A DNA stretch of 64,000 bases, from assembly GCA_035578905.1 (NCBI GenBank), contig JAQJVL010002694.1:21660-85659 (forward strand), in the 5' to 3' direction. How positions within the stretch are numbered: position 1 is the first letter of the stretch; every line of letters starts with the position of its first letter. A program made the position numbers and the translations under genes. The notes under the pieces were generated by a model. That model was not told where the DNA came from. It made no database searches and worked only from the letters and a program-made list of their open reading frames with translations. This document shows, piece after piece, positions 23,547 through 33,889 of the stretch. Source of the DNA: Stictocephala bisonia (Eukaryota; Arthropoda; Insecta; Hemiptera; Membracidae).

Positions 23547-24463
23547 AAGGATGTCCTATAAGGAAAGTATCCAGCCAAACTTCTGGAGGTCATTCCTTGA
23601 ATGTCATGTGTACAAACCATCTATCTTGCACCGTTATTCGTCCGTCTGTACGCGATTTTTAAAAAAAGGTTTATATATATATAATATATATATAAATAAC
23701 TATATATATATTATATATATAGTTATTTGAAATAAAATCATGAAAATTTGTATAAATGTTTTTCATTATGGTATTTATATATACTAAATAAATTCATTTT
23801 TGTACAATAATCATTTTTGAATTGCTGGCCATTTGAAATGTTTAAAGTTACATATCCTAATAACCTTAAATTTAAGTAAAAACTTGTAAGTTACAATAAA
23901 GTTGAAGAACTTATTTCTAAGAATAATGGTATAAAAAGTTTTAAGTATAAAAAAATAATGATATAATCGAACAGCAATTAACTGAGAAATAAATATGTTT
24001 ATCAAACAAAACAGATTTTCTGGCCAAAGAATTTAGTTAGTATTAGACAAAAATTTCAATTCCTCAGTTAATTATTGTTGTTAGATCTTAAAACTTTTAT
24101 ACCAATATTTGTAGAAATAAATTCTTCAATTTTTTTGTAACACAGTTTTTTACTAAAATTTAGGGTCATTAAGATATGTACCTTCAAAAATTCAAAATCA
24201 CTATCAATTCTAAAAAGATTATAATAAAAAAAAAAATGAAATTTAGATGGTGTATCAGTACTATAATGATCAACATTCATACCAATTTTCATTATTTTAC
24301 TAAAAATAACTTCAGAGATATTAACCTTTTTATAAAAATCACATACAGACAGGTAGACGGATAATGGTGCGAGATAGGTGATTTGTTCACATGAAATTTT
24401 TTATTTGTTTTAACCTAAGGAATGTCCTCCAGAATTTTGATTGGATACTTACAAGACACCCTG
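23547..24463. mobile_element. Non-coding DNA transposon with long imperfect terminal inverted repeats
   Basis: The right end read inward begins CAGGGTGTCTTGTAAGTATCC and the left end begins AAGGATGTCCTATAAGGAAA. The two arms stay alignable for about 120 bp, through shared blocks such as TTCTGGAGG, CATTCCTT and the GCACC-TTAT-CGTC region. A TA dinucleotide flanks both ends (23545-23546, 24464-24465). There is no coding capacity in the 917 bp. It looks like a Tc1/mariner-type MITE or foldback element in PPWD1 intron 1. The family assignment rests on TIR resemblance only. Confidence 0.6.
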
Positions 24464-24949
24464 TAGTGATGTCATTCTACATGAACACTGAATACATGTA
24501 TGGTTCAGTGCTGATTGAAGAAAAAAGTGTGAGTAGTAAATCCAATTTGGTTATCCGAATATAATTTTTCTTAAACTCATATGATTTGAGTGATCAAAAT
24601 ATTTTCTTAAGGAATCGATTCACCTTTGGGAACAATACATAAATTAATTCCTTTCTTAAATTACCATCAACTAGATTTGATTTTATGTCAAATTAAAGCG
24701 ACATTTTATGCTATATTATGATATTAAAAATTTTTTCTGAATAAGGAATCGTGAATATTTTCAAACAACATAACAAAAACAGAAACAAAAAAGATAAAAT
24801 TTAATTTGTTTAGGTTTTCATTCCTACTTACTCCAAAACGTCCTCTATTACAGAAGAAATGAAATAAACTTTCAGGTAAATCAATTTTGTGCTAATAATT
24901 CCAGTTATGTGGTTTGAAAATTATAATTTTATAAATCAATTTTATTCAC

Positions 24950-25058
24950 CTCTTCTTTTTTTTGGCGGAGCTGCTTCTGCAGGAGTAGGCCCTATCCATC
25001 CATCCGATTGATCTGAATCACTGTCTGTGTGTTCACGCTTTGAACCTGCTTCTGCCAT
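24950..25058 (-). CDS. PPWD1: PPWD1, exon 1 with start codon
   Basis: The minus strand has an ATG at 25058 followed by 36 codons and one base, ending at a GTGAAT donor. The peptide begins MAEAGSKREHTDSDSD and carries WIGPTPAEAAPPKKRR, the counterpart of WVGPLPVEATLAKKRK near the N-terminus of human PPWD1. The acidic/serine-rich start and the basic stretch before the splice site are typical for the family. The phase fits exon 2 exactly. The ATG choice is supported by conservation of MAE/MAA at the start. This is the 5' end of the coding region, so the promoter should lie between here and about 25.5 kb. Confidence 0.8.
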
Positions 25059-25850
25059 ATTTGTTCAGAACAATTCCTCGATTCCTTTACTAAAAAAGAA
25101 ACCACCCTGGAAATGCAACATTGGTTTAGAAAAAGCTTTATGATGGAGCTCCTTTTTATAATATGGTGCACATTAAAGCTAAATTATAGTAACATAATGT
25201 AGTGCCATTACCTAAGTAACTGGTTCAGCTACCTTCTACCATTTGACCTAAGATTACATCTCTTTAGCTATGGCAGTAGAACTAACAACCAATATTTAAT
25301 TATTACCCACTTCAAAATCAGCTAGGTACACTTCCCATGAAAAAACAAAGCAACAGGTGATAGGGACATATCAAGGAAGTAGGACTAGATATATAAATGT
25401 GAGTACGATTGATACCCACTAAGTAACCAACTTTGTTTTGCCAGATAGTTTCAAGGAAATCCATCTTGGAATGTTAACAACTTCAAAAGTTTAGCAAAAT
25501 AAAATAGATTCAAGAAGTTGAGCGTGAGCGCGAGCGCGAGCGCTCGCGGTTGCTGAAACAGGGCTATTTACTGTACTGAAGATTGGGATAGCTATACCAT
25601 CGGATACCATCAAGATAAAAAGATAAACGAGTTTGGTAAGAGGAAATACAACTGGGGCTGAAGGGAAGAGAATGCTCTGTTCTTCATTGAAATCGAAGGG
25701 GCCTCGAAAATAATTCTTGGTGTCTGAAATCATGACATGCCAGCTGACTGTGTACACTATTCCATTGTAAAAATGGTTCCCTACAATATAAGTCAGTGTG
25801 AAATGTTATACTAAAGTATTAAATTGAGTTTAGATCGAATCGTCGGCTAT
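25059..25850. other. Upstream region of PPWD1
   Basis: The presumed 5' untranslated region and promoter of PPWD1 lie here, but no core promoter motif is certain. At about 25528-25551 there is a short GAGCGC-type repeat containing the 14-bp palindrome CGCGAGCGCTCGCG, CpG-rich against an AT-rich background. The 88-codon minus-strand frame over it has no recognisable motif. Confidence 0.35.
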
Positions 25851-27225
25851 TCCTAAACAATTTTGGTCAGTAGTTAATGAACTAGCTTTTAGAACAAACA
25901 AAAAAAATATTCTTTTGCAACTGAAAAATTGTCTAAATAATTTGAATACAACTTACAAATAAGTAGCTGCTGAATTCAATACATTTTTCCCTAACGTCGA
26001 TAAGTCATTGGCTGATGAGATAGATATTCAACTGGGGTCCCAATTGTTAATATGTTAATAAACTCTGACTACAATTTGAATTGTACATTTACATTACAAC
26101 CAGTTACTGAACAAGTTTTACGACGTTACATATACAATTTGCGGGGAGGGTCAGCAAACTCCCGCATTAATAATTTACTGTGTACAGCTTTGTTACATCA
26201 AGTTTTCCCTTTACACAATTTAAATGATATCACCAATAAAACAATTTCCGCCCCATAAGTGTTCAGTTACAATTTAATATTTACTTATGATGCCAATTGT
26301 CAAAAGACAAGTAGGAATAGTTTATTTGAGTGTGGATGATCTTGTAATAGGTTTGTAGTTGAGTTGGATTATACTCAGGAAGGGTAATTTTCATACGTAA
26401 TAATAAATAGCAAACAATTAATGAAAATAGATGACAGTATATTGTCTAGTTATTAGGGGAATTTTAGTGGTATTGAGGTAACGTAAAGGTAGTAGGAAAA
26501 ATGAAACATCCAGCATCTGTTTTTTTTTATCGGTAAAATGGAGACTTTTTCAAGTTTCATAGTTTAACTTTTCCATTACCATATATTTTGTTGTTTAAAT
26601 ATTGCATATAAATTATGTACCTAAAATTGAATTAAATTTTCGACACATTGACTCTCTAGAATGTGTAGAGGCATATAGTGAACATAACATTAATGCAGTT
26701 ACTGGACTCTTTGCCAATCTTGAATTTTTATCACCGGTGGGTTAAATCAGGTCTATATTTTCTGAGAAACATTTTCTATCCAACAGAAATAACGTTTTAT
26801 ACAACAAAGTCCAAAATTCTACATTTTTTAAAATGTTAAATTTATTTTCAATCTATCTTCATTATTCTTCGAATTTCTATTAATATTCGTTTTTACTCAG
26901 TTACACATTTGTTTTTCTTCGCACTCTTCTTATTTAAATTTATTTTATTTTTCCGTTTTTTTTTTTTTTTTGTTAATTCAGTAAAAATTGGTATTTACAT
27001 CAATGACTCAAGCCCAACTTACTCACAGGCAACTTGGCCCATGTAGGCTTATCTCAATGTTTCTACACTCATTTTTACTATTACCGCTTTTATTATTTAT
27101 GTTTTTTAGTGTACTCTTGCTTTATTTATGCATCTGTATTTTCTGGAAATAAATTCATTCACTCAAATAGTTTATTTCATTTTTTATTTTTTCGTTATTT
27201 ACTTAACCCAATGTAGTTTTACATG
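25851..27225 (+). pseudogene. Internally deleted non-LTR element remnant
   Basis: The plus strand at 25851-26258 carries a degraded pre-RT region: a stretch like KQFWSVVNELAFRTNKKN, then AAEFNTFFPNVDKSLADE, then FTLQPVTEQVLRRYIYNL. The rest of the reverse transcriptase is missing. From about 26850 to 27225 the sequence resembles the 3' untranslated end of the non-LTR element that ends at 36035: both contain CTCACAGGCA or CGCACAGGCA followed by GCCCATGTAGGCTT, then an AT-rich tail with ATAAAT and ATTTCATTT. This suggests one family with an internal deletion here. Nothing is recognised between 26260 and 26850. Confidence 0.5.
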
Positions 27226-27248
27226 CAGACCAAACAGTTGGGTAATTA

Positions 27249-27656
27249 TGCACTTTTTTGCCACCTCTGAAAATATTATTTCTTGTTGAAAGTAGTGAAA
27301 AATGTATCTTCAGGAGGTTGAGTTCATCCGCAGAAAACTCATTTTTTACCAAAAAAATTAGTTTGTAATCTGATAGTGAAAAAACTACTTTTTAAAATCT
27401 TTACTTCTGACAAAAACTTTTTTTCATTTAAAAAATTACGGTTTATGGCAATATTTTTCGAGATATTGCAGAAAAACTACTCTCGAAGCAAACCACCTAT
27501 AGTGGTCATGTGCACATTGTTAATAGAAGTTATAACTAGCAAAAAACAAATTCGGATACATTCTCGCCAGGCATCTAAATTAAAGGCAATTTATGAATAC
27601 TAAATATGAAAATGAATTTTTGTTTGAATAACTAGACAATTAGGATAAGTTAGGTT
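27249..27656 (+). repeat. Dispersed repeat, copy 1
   Basis: A ~400-bp unit is repeated in the same orientation at 27981-28424. Shared blocks include ATCCGCAGAAAACTC / ATCCGCGGAAAACTC, GATAGTGAAAAAAC, and the 3' part with TATGAATACTAAATATGAAA and AATTAGGATAAGTTAGG. It encodes nothing recognisable. It is probably part of an unclassified mobile repeat. Confidence 0.7.
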
Positions 27657-27980
27657 AGGCATATGTTTATTTATTAATTAAGTAGACTAAAGTAAATAAA
27701 TTTTATTGAAAAAACAACTACATATTTGGGTTCAGCATTAAGAACCAATACCAATTTTTTAAAAAATGGTTAATTCATCATATAAAACACTAGTTATTTG
27801 ATCTTTCGGTAAAAACCGAGGTTTCTGTGGCTAAAATCAACCTTCTCAAGAAATATAAACTCTTATTTCAACACTTTTTTAACAAGAAATTGTATAATCA
27901 GAAGTTTCTAGAAAGTTCATAATTAGGCTACCTCAGCCTATTACTTGTTATAAGGATAGTATTTCTGGTAATTAGGCCTA

Positions 27981-28424
27981 TGCACAATTTTCTTTGCACC
28001 TCTTAAAATACGATTTTATGTTGAAAAAGTGGTGAAATATTTGTTTATATCTCTTGAGCAGTTTGATTTCATCCGCGGAAAACTCGCTTTTTACCGAAAA
28101 ATCGAAAAACTAGTTTTTTATTTGATAGTGAAAAAACCAACTTTTTTAAAGATCGTTATATTTCAACAACTTTTTTTCATTTCTCGTGTTTTTTTAATGC
28201 TGAACACAAATATATAACTGGTTTTGTAGTAAAATTATATTTTCAGCACGAAAAATGCATTTTTTACTGACATAACCTAACTTATCCTAATTGAAATTAT
28301 GACTAACAAAAAACAAATTAGGATACATTACCGCCAAGCATCTAAATTTAATGCAAATTATGAATACTAAATATGAAAATGAATTTTTGTTGAGTAAATA
28401 GACAATTAGGATAAGTTAGGATTA
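27981..28424 (+). repeat. Dispersed repeat, copy 2
   Basis: This is the second copy of the unit at 27249-27656, diverged by substitutions and small indels. Here the block CCTAACTTATCCTAATT (28275-28295) is the inverse of AATTAGGATAAGTTAGG at the copy's 3' edge, so the last ~150 bp form a small inverted-repeat unit. Confidence 0.65.
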
Positions 28425-29638
28425 ATACAGTGTACTGTATCAATGTTTTCAAAAATAACATTTTTTCTTATTCTCTGGTCAAAATAAACAGTTGGTGGCC
28501 CAACCAAACATTTCAAAATAAGGAAATCCACTTTGATTGTACATGGCAATGTTCAGTATGGTTTTCTGATTAATGTGGAAAATAATAAGTAGTCCTAGGA
28601 TATGAGTTGATATTTTTCAAATTTTCCATACACGCAGTTCGAAAGCGGGTTAACTTTGAAGATAGGTAGGCTAGAGTTAAATCCACTAAAGTGATAAAAA
28701 TGATTTTCGAGGTCTGGAAAGTGCATAAATAGACTACGTTCCTATCTCTAAAATTGGTAAAACACAAAGATTTTACTTTGACTTTCATCAAAATCGTCCA
28801 GAAAGTCTAGAAACGGAACACAGGTTAGGCCTAATCAACAAGCCTAGCATTTTGTTTGGACGGTAATCTATTACCAGAAAATGTTTCCTCATTCCTATCA
28901 CCTCATAAACAGGTCACTTTGAAGGTATTTTAAGAAAACTAATCACAAAATAAATACTTACCGAAAGTACAGACACAGATTGTTTATTTTGTAGACTGGT
29001 AACAATCAACAACTCACTTTGTTATCAATACTTCGTAGGTTGAGCACAAGCACAACAACAAACCCAAAAAAACCAGCATTGATGGCATTGGCAAGCAATA
29101 GCATTTAGCAGTATAGGATAAAATCAGCATTTTCAAAACAAGTTTTTTAAAATTTTTGTAGGCTTTGAAATATTTCATACCACTTGAGTTTGACGTTGTC
29201 AAAGTTCATATTTTTTATTTTCAGACAGCTAGTGTTAGAGGTTTTTACACAAGATTGTTTTATTGACTCACATTTATATTTATACTTATCCCTTTCAGGC
29301 CAATATATCGGACGTGTGAATAGAGAGGAATTCTGTACCGTATCGTAGTTTTAGAGTAAATAGAATCTATATTTTCCAGTAACAACCACGTCAAGCTACT
29401 ATCTACAATATTTCCAAGATAACCAGAAGTTTCACACATACTGCTATATGGCATCGTTAGTGGTTTCTCTGAGACTGAGATCAGCTCGGAGTCGGATCGT
29501 GAAGTGTAGCAGGGAGCTACGGCTGGTGTAGGCAGTAGGGCCTCTTCAGCCTAGGGTAGGTAGGTGAAGGGTAATCGATCGTGACTCTACGAGGCAAGCA
29601 GGCAGCTCGGATCTCCGGAAAGAAGGCCCCAAGGCATC
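28425..29638. other. Region upstream of the MADF gene
   Basis: No coding motif was recognised. The sequence from about 29460 to 29638 becomes less AT-rich and is a plausible 5' untranslated region and promoter for the MADF gene that starts at 29639, but no core motif stands out. Confidence 0.35.
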
Positions 29639-29737
29639 ATGGCACCTGAAACAAACAAACAGAGGAAAACATGGGAAGTTACAACTGTAGCAGAGCTAAC
29701 TGAGGGTGAAGCGGGGAGGAGAGAAGTCTATGATGAT
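29639..29737 (+). CDS. MADF-domain gene, exon 1, 5' half (cut by a retroelement)
   Basis: An ATG in good context opens 33 codons: MAPETNKQRKTWEV, then VAELTEG and REVYDD. The pattern W-x-V...L-x-E...R-x-x-x-Y-D is the start of a MADF domain, a Myb-like DNA-binding fold. A stop follows directly at 29738, where a minus-strand Jockey element begins. The other half of the domain is found in the same orientation at 33719, on the far side of the element. The assignment rests on this position and on the fit with the second half; the two halves meet in frame, with perhaps three residues missing at the junction compared with typical MADF spacing. Confidence 0.55.
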
Positions 29738-29829
29738 TAAGGAATAAGTGTGAGGGGATGTCATTAGGTGGACGTCAGTAGTAGGTTATGGGAAGAGTGG
29801 CTAATGGTTGTGGGGCTGTAAGAGGTGGG

Positions 29830-32664
29830 TTAAAAACGGTCGTGGATCAGATGATGAATGGTGAAGTGTTGACTGGTGGTGTACGGTGGAGTGAAGTACT
29901 CTGCCAGTATGGGGGAGTCAGTGGCTTTGGCGAGGTAGGTCTGGTTTAATTGGTTGAGGAACTCACGCAGGGTGGGGATGTGGAACATGGTGTAGAGGTC
30001 TCGGGAGCTGTGATCTCGGTCAAGGTGGTATGCTAAGCGCATGGCGCGTCGCTCGGTTTTTTCAAAGTTGGAAAGGTGATTGTGAGGGATGGTGGCGAGC
30101 ACTGGATGGGCAAACGTGAGTACGGGGCGGATGACGGCGGTGTAGAGAGAGAAGAGGGTCCTGGCAGAGCACCCCTGGTGTCGGTTGTTGAGAAAGCTGA
30201 GGGCTTTGAAACGGGTTGTGGCAGTCTTCTTGGATCGTCGGAAGTGGGGAATGAAGGACAGTTTGCAATCTAAGGTGACCCCCCAGGTATTTGCAGGTTT
30301 TGGTCAATGTGAGTCTGTTGCCTTGGAGGGTGATAGCGGTTTCCTGGTTGTGTTGGAACTTTCTGCCATTGTAGTTAAAATAGCAGAGCTGGGTTTTCGA
30401 AGTGTTAATCCCGATGCACCATTTTGAGCAGTATGTGAGGTAATCATTGAGGATCTTGGTAAGTCGTCTTCGTAGTATTTCGGGGATACGGGAGGCGCAC
30501 CAAAAGGCCGTGTCATCCGTGAACTGTGCGAGACCAGTGGTGGTGTCGGCGGGGTTCCTGAGAGCGGGTGAAGGGAGATCTCGCACATACAAGATATAGA
30601 GGAGTGGGCTGATAGCTGATCCCTGGGGGACCCCTGCTAACAGCTGGGTTGAGAAAGGGCGTCCTTTACTCTGACCTGGGCTGTCCTACCATCGAGGAAG
30701 CTGGATATCCACTTGATGATGGAAGGGGGCAGTTGGAGTTGGAGGAGTTTGGCTCTGAGGCCGTTGTGCCAGACGGTGTCGAATGCTTTGTGGACATCCA
30801 TAAGGGCCATGATGGTAGGTGTAGTTCGGTAGGAGTTTCGCTGAATACAGGACACTACCTTTAGGATTTGGTCATACATATTGATACCAGGACGGAAGCC
30901 AGCCTGGGATTTCGGGAGCAGGTTAAGGTAGTTAAGGTGAGTGTGGAGGCGAGCAACGAGGACCTTCTCGAAGAGCTTCGAGAGGGCCGCCGTGAGGCTG
31001 ATAGGACGGTAGTTGTCTGGATTCCTAGGGTTTTTCTGTGGTTTTGGCAGTAGAATAACATGGGCTAGCTTCCAGGATTTCGGGTGGTAGCCGAAGAGGA
31101 GGATGGATGAGAAGAGGATTGATAGAGCCCTAATCAGCGAAACTGGAGCCTTTTTCACCAGGAAGTTGGAGATGCCGTCAGGACCGGGGGCGGTGTTCTT
31201 CAGGGTCCTAAGCCTGGCGGCAATATCTAGGCAGGTGATGGGGGCGGTCAGTGGGTGGTCAGGGAGACCTGCAGGAGGTACCTGGAAGGGGGTAAAGAGG
31301 TCGTGGTTCCGGGCTATGGAGGCATTAGTGTGGTTGAAGTGGGCAGCGTTGAAAGAGGGGTGGCGGGGTACTGAGTGAATAGTGGACAGGGAAGTTCGGA
31401 AAGCCTCAGCTCTTCCTTCGGGGTCTGCCACGGGGACACCGTTCACCATTAGCGGGACTGGAGGGCTGAAGGGGGTGTTGTGGGACTTGACCAGTCGCCA
31501 GAAGTTCCGTGGGGCGGAGAGAAAGTCCTGATCCGCCTTGTCACAAATCTTACGGAGCCTGTCACTCTTGAAGGCCGTGACCGAAGTCTTGACCCTCTGG
31601 ACAAGCGCCCTATAAGACCCATGCAAGTAAGCAGATCCAGGATCTCTGAGGAGTAGGCGCCTGACTCGTCTTTTTTGTTTGATAAGTGCAATGATGTCAG
31701 GTGGAAAGCGGTACGGAGTGTGTGTGACCAACTTAGTGGGGACAGAAATCCCTTTGGCCCTGATGATGGTGGTAGTAAGGGAGTCTGCTAGTGCGTCTAT
31801 CTGATCGGGGGATTGGGGGGGGTGTGATGGCCAGGTTGCGTATGTCGGTATCTATGGATTGGGTGAACGCTGCCCAGTTGGCGTTCTTGTAGTCGGTAAT
31901 GGCCTTCGGGGAGGGTGAATTTCCTGGGCATACGGGACGTGTTTGATCTTGAGATCAAGAAAGAGGGGAACGTGGTCTGAGCCAATGTCGTAGCCTGTGA
32001 ATACGTTCATCACCTTAGAGGCGATGGACGGGGTCATGAGAAGTTTGTCAGGGGAAGTAGGGAGGTCAGCCTCGCGGTTGGGGAAGCGTGTGTAGTGGGT
32101 TGGTAGGTGGCATAGGCCTGTAGCGTTGATGAGCGCCACTAGGATTCTGCCCTCTGGGGTGGTACGTCTGTCGCCTAGAGTCGTGTGGTGGCAGTTCAGG
32201 TCTGCCGAAACAAGGAGGCCGTCGTGGGACTGTCTTAGCTGTGCCAGGAGGTCAGCGTGTTCCGGTAGGAAAGGGGAGGTATGGAGGGTTACCAGGTGGA
32301 TGGTGGGCTGATTGGGGAGGTTCACCCTAACCAAGAGGGCAAACCTAGGGTCGTTAGGGAGTGGGACCTGGGCAACATCCAGACAGTTTCGGAAGGCAAT
32401 GGCCAATCCGCCACTCCTTTGGGCATGGTCTCTTCTGATGAAGGAGTACACGGGGAGGTAAGCCGCGGATGTGGGGGCTAGGTACGTTTCGTTGAAGGTA
32501 AAAATGTCTGGCTGGTAATCTGTCACGACTTCCCTGAGGGCAGTGCGTCTACAGAAGAAGGAGCACAGATTAATGTGGCAGACCCTTAGGGCCGAACGGG
32601 GCTTAGTGAGATGTGGGTCCATGACGGGTGGTAGCGGAATGAAGGAGGGTAAGGTTTGGGCCAA
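29830..32664 (-). pseudogene. Jockey-clade ORF2: endonuclease and reverse transcriptase, frameshifted
   Basis: Starting with MAQTLPSFIPLPPV at 32664, an AP-type endonuclease follows: INLCSFFCR, DIFTFNETYLAPTS, LLVSADLNCHH and GSDHVPLFLDL with the catalytic H. The frame breaks near 31900. The reverse transcriptase continues at 31731-30637 with NTAPGPDGISN, LPKPQKNPRNPDNYRPISL, QAGFRPG and MDVHKAFDTVWH, breaks again near 30640, and resumes with VPQGSAISPLLYILYV and the catalytic box QFTDDTAFW at about 30530. A further frame change near 30300 leads to the C-terminal tail (30102-29830). At least three frameshifts make it inactive. Jockey membership is inferred from the domain order and the first-ORF knuckles. 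Confidence 0.85.
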
Positions 32665-33718
32665 CCGAGTGGAAGATAGTCCGCATGTCGAATGCGGACT
32701 TGGATACCCGGTTGATGGATTCCTTCACCTTAGGACGGTCTTGGGGGGATACGGTGGAGAGGACAATGGTGGTGAGGGAATCAAACGTCCTCTTAAAGCC
32801 CTCACTGATCACAGTGAGGATATTCTCGAGGAAGGGGTATAGGGCGTCAGTGATGACTGGGGCTGAGGGTGGTGGAGGTGCAGTTTGCGGAGCTGAGTCA
32901 GCCGGTGGGGTAGGTGCCTGAGTATCTGGATCAGCGGTGGGTGGCGCGGGATCGCAGAAGTCGGACGGGGGGCAATGGGAGGGAAGTCTGCCAGGCGGAG
33001 CTTCCAAGGGTTTGCGGTGGGTAGAGGGGCCGGAACGAATTTAATAGAGGCTGGGGTAGGAGCCGGGTCCTTGAGGTAGCGGGGACAAAGACGTTGCCCC
33101 GTGTAATGGCCGAAGCGATTACACGTGGCGCAGAAAGGTTTAGAGAGGTCGTGGTCCTCGTGCAAGCACGGTCCCACGCCTTCCTGGGAGGCGCCACAGA
33201 CGCGGCAGAGTGGAGAAGGGAGAGTGCAAGCTCCCGGTCCGTGACCGTAGAGATGGCACTTGGGGCAGGGCCGGATCATTTGGTTGCGGAAGGACTCGAC
33301 CTTGTACGTCCTTCCCAGGACGCACAGGCCTTGCTCCAGCGTGGTCGCCACACAGGCCTCGCAGGATGAGAAAATCCTCATGAGACCCGTAGGAGAGCCA
33401 CCCTGGCCGACGATGCGTCGGGCGCGGGAGAATCCGGAGCACAGACAGGAAGTGGATTTGGGCAAGACGGTCAGGAACTCGTCGTCCCCTACATCAACAT
33501 GGACGCCATGGACGACAACGTTGAGAAGGGCCGAGCGAGCAGGGGCTGAAGGGGCGGTGGACTTGGGTTGGCGGGGACGTGGCGTGAACTCGTAGGACGA
33601 GTTCGTGCCGAAGGTTGAGGTTGGTACCTTAGAGACGAATCTCAAGGCATCGGACGGATTAGAGAAGACTAGGAGGGTGGAGGCGTTCCTCCTGGAGTGG
33701 AAGTTCTGGGGTGGCAGG
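32603..33718 (-). pseudogene. Jockey-clade ORF1 (gag-like, zinc knuckles), 5' truncated
   Basis: This frame is open from the broken 5' edge of the element and encodes an RNA-binding protein with three cysteine-rich knuckles: CPKCHLYGHGPGAC, CRVCGASQEGVGPC and CATCNRFGHYTGQRLC (33260-33060). An N-terminal fold with LLVFSNPSDALRF resembles the domain upstream of knuckles in Jockey ORF1. Near 33000 the frame changes and a proline-rich then helical C-terminal part runs to 32603 (NILTVISEGFKRTFDS). It overlaps the start of ORF2 by about 60 nt. The apparent start codon further upstream lies in host DNA, so the true start is lost. Confidence 0.75.
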
Positions 33719-33875
33719 ATAATGCATAATAAATACAAGAGAGAAGACTTGTGGCGAGAAATATCGCAGTCAATGAATGTTTCGGTGAAAGATCTGAAAA
33801 AGAAGATGACGTCTCTGTTGGTGTCTTACCGACGTGAAAGGTCAAGAGAAAAGAAAAGTCAAGTTACAGGATCAG
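33719..33875 (+). CDS. MADF-domain gene, exon 1, 3' half with splice donor
   Basis: This is the second half of the MADF domain: HNKYKREDLWREIS, SMNVSVKDLKKKMTSLLVSY and RRERSREKKSQVTGSG. The W-R-E-I and L-K-K-K-M-x-x-L-x-x-x-Y-R-R-E pattern is typical of MADF proteins of the type that continue with a KWFAY motif. The exon ends CAG|GTATGT, a good donor, in phase 1. The next exon (36782) starts in the matching phase and with the expected KWFAY motif. A retroelement starts within about 20-50 bases after the donor. The left border with the Jockey element is placed at 33719 on the basis of reading frame only. Confidence 0.8.
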
Positions 33876-33889
33876 GTATGTTTTTACTA

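Larger units (their letters stand above)
29738..33718 (-). mobile_element. Jockey-clade non-LTR retrotransposon inserted in the MADF exon
   Basis: On the minus strand the element reads from 33718 (5', truncated) to 29738 (3'). It carries a gag-like first ORF with zinc knuckles, then an endonuclease plus reverse-transcriptase ORF. Base composition is distinctly GC-richer than the surroundings. The 3' untranslated part is short (about 90 nt). No clear target duplication could be resolved between the two borders. The insertion separates the two halves of the MADF domain. Confidence 0.85.

Noticed and set aside
28955..28985. Strong GTAAGT donor on the minus strand (CTTTCG before GTAAGT) as a PPWD1 or other noncoding first exon
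   Set aside because: A single splice-like motif without coding support or a matching acceptor is not enough.
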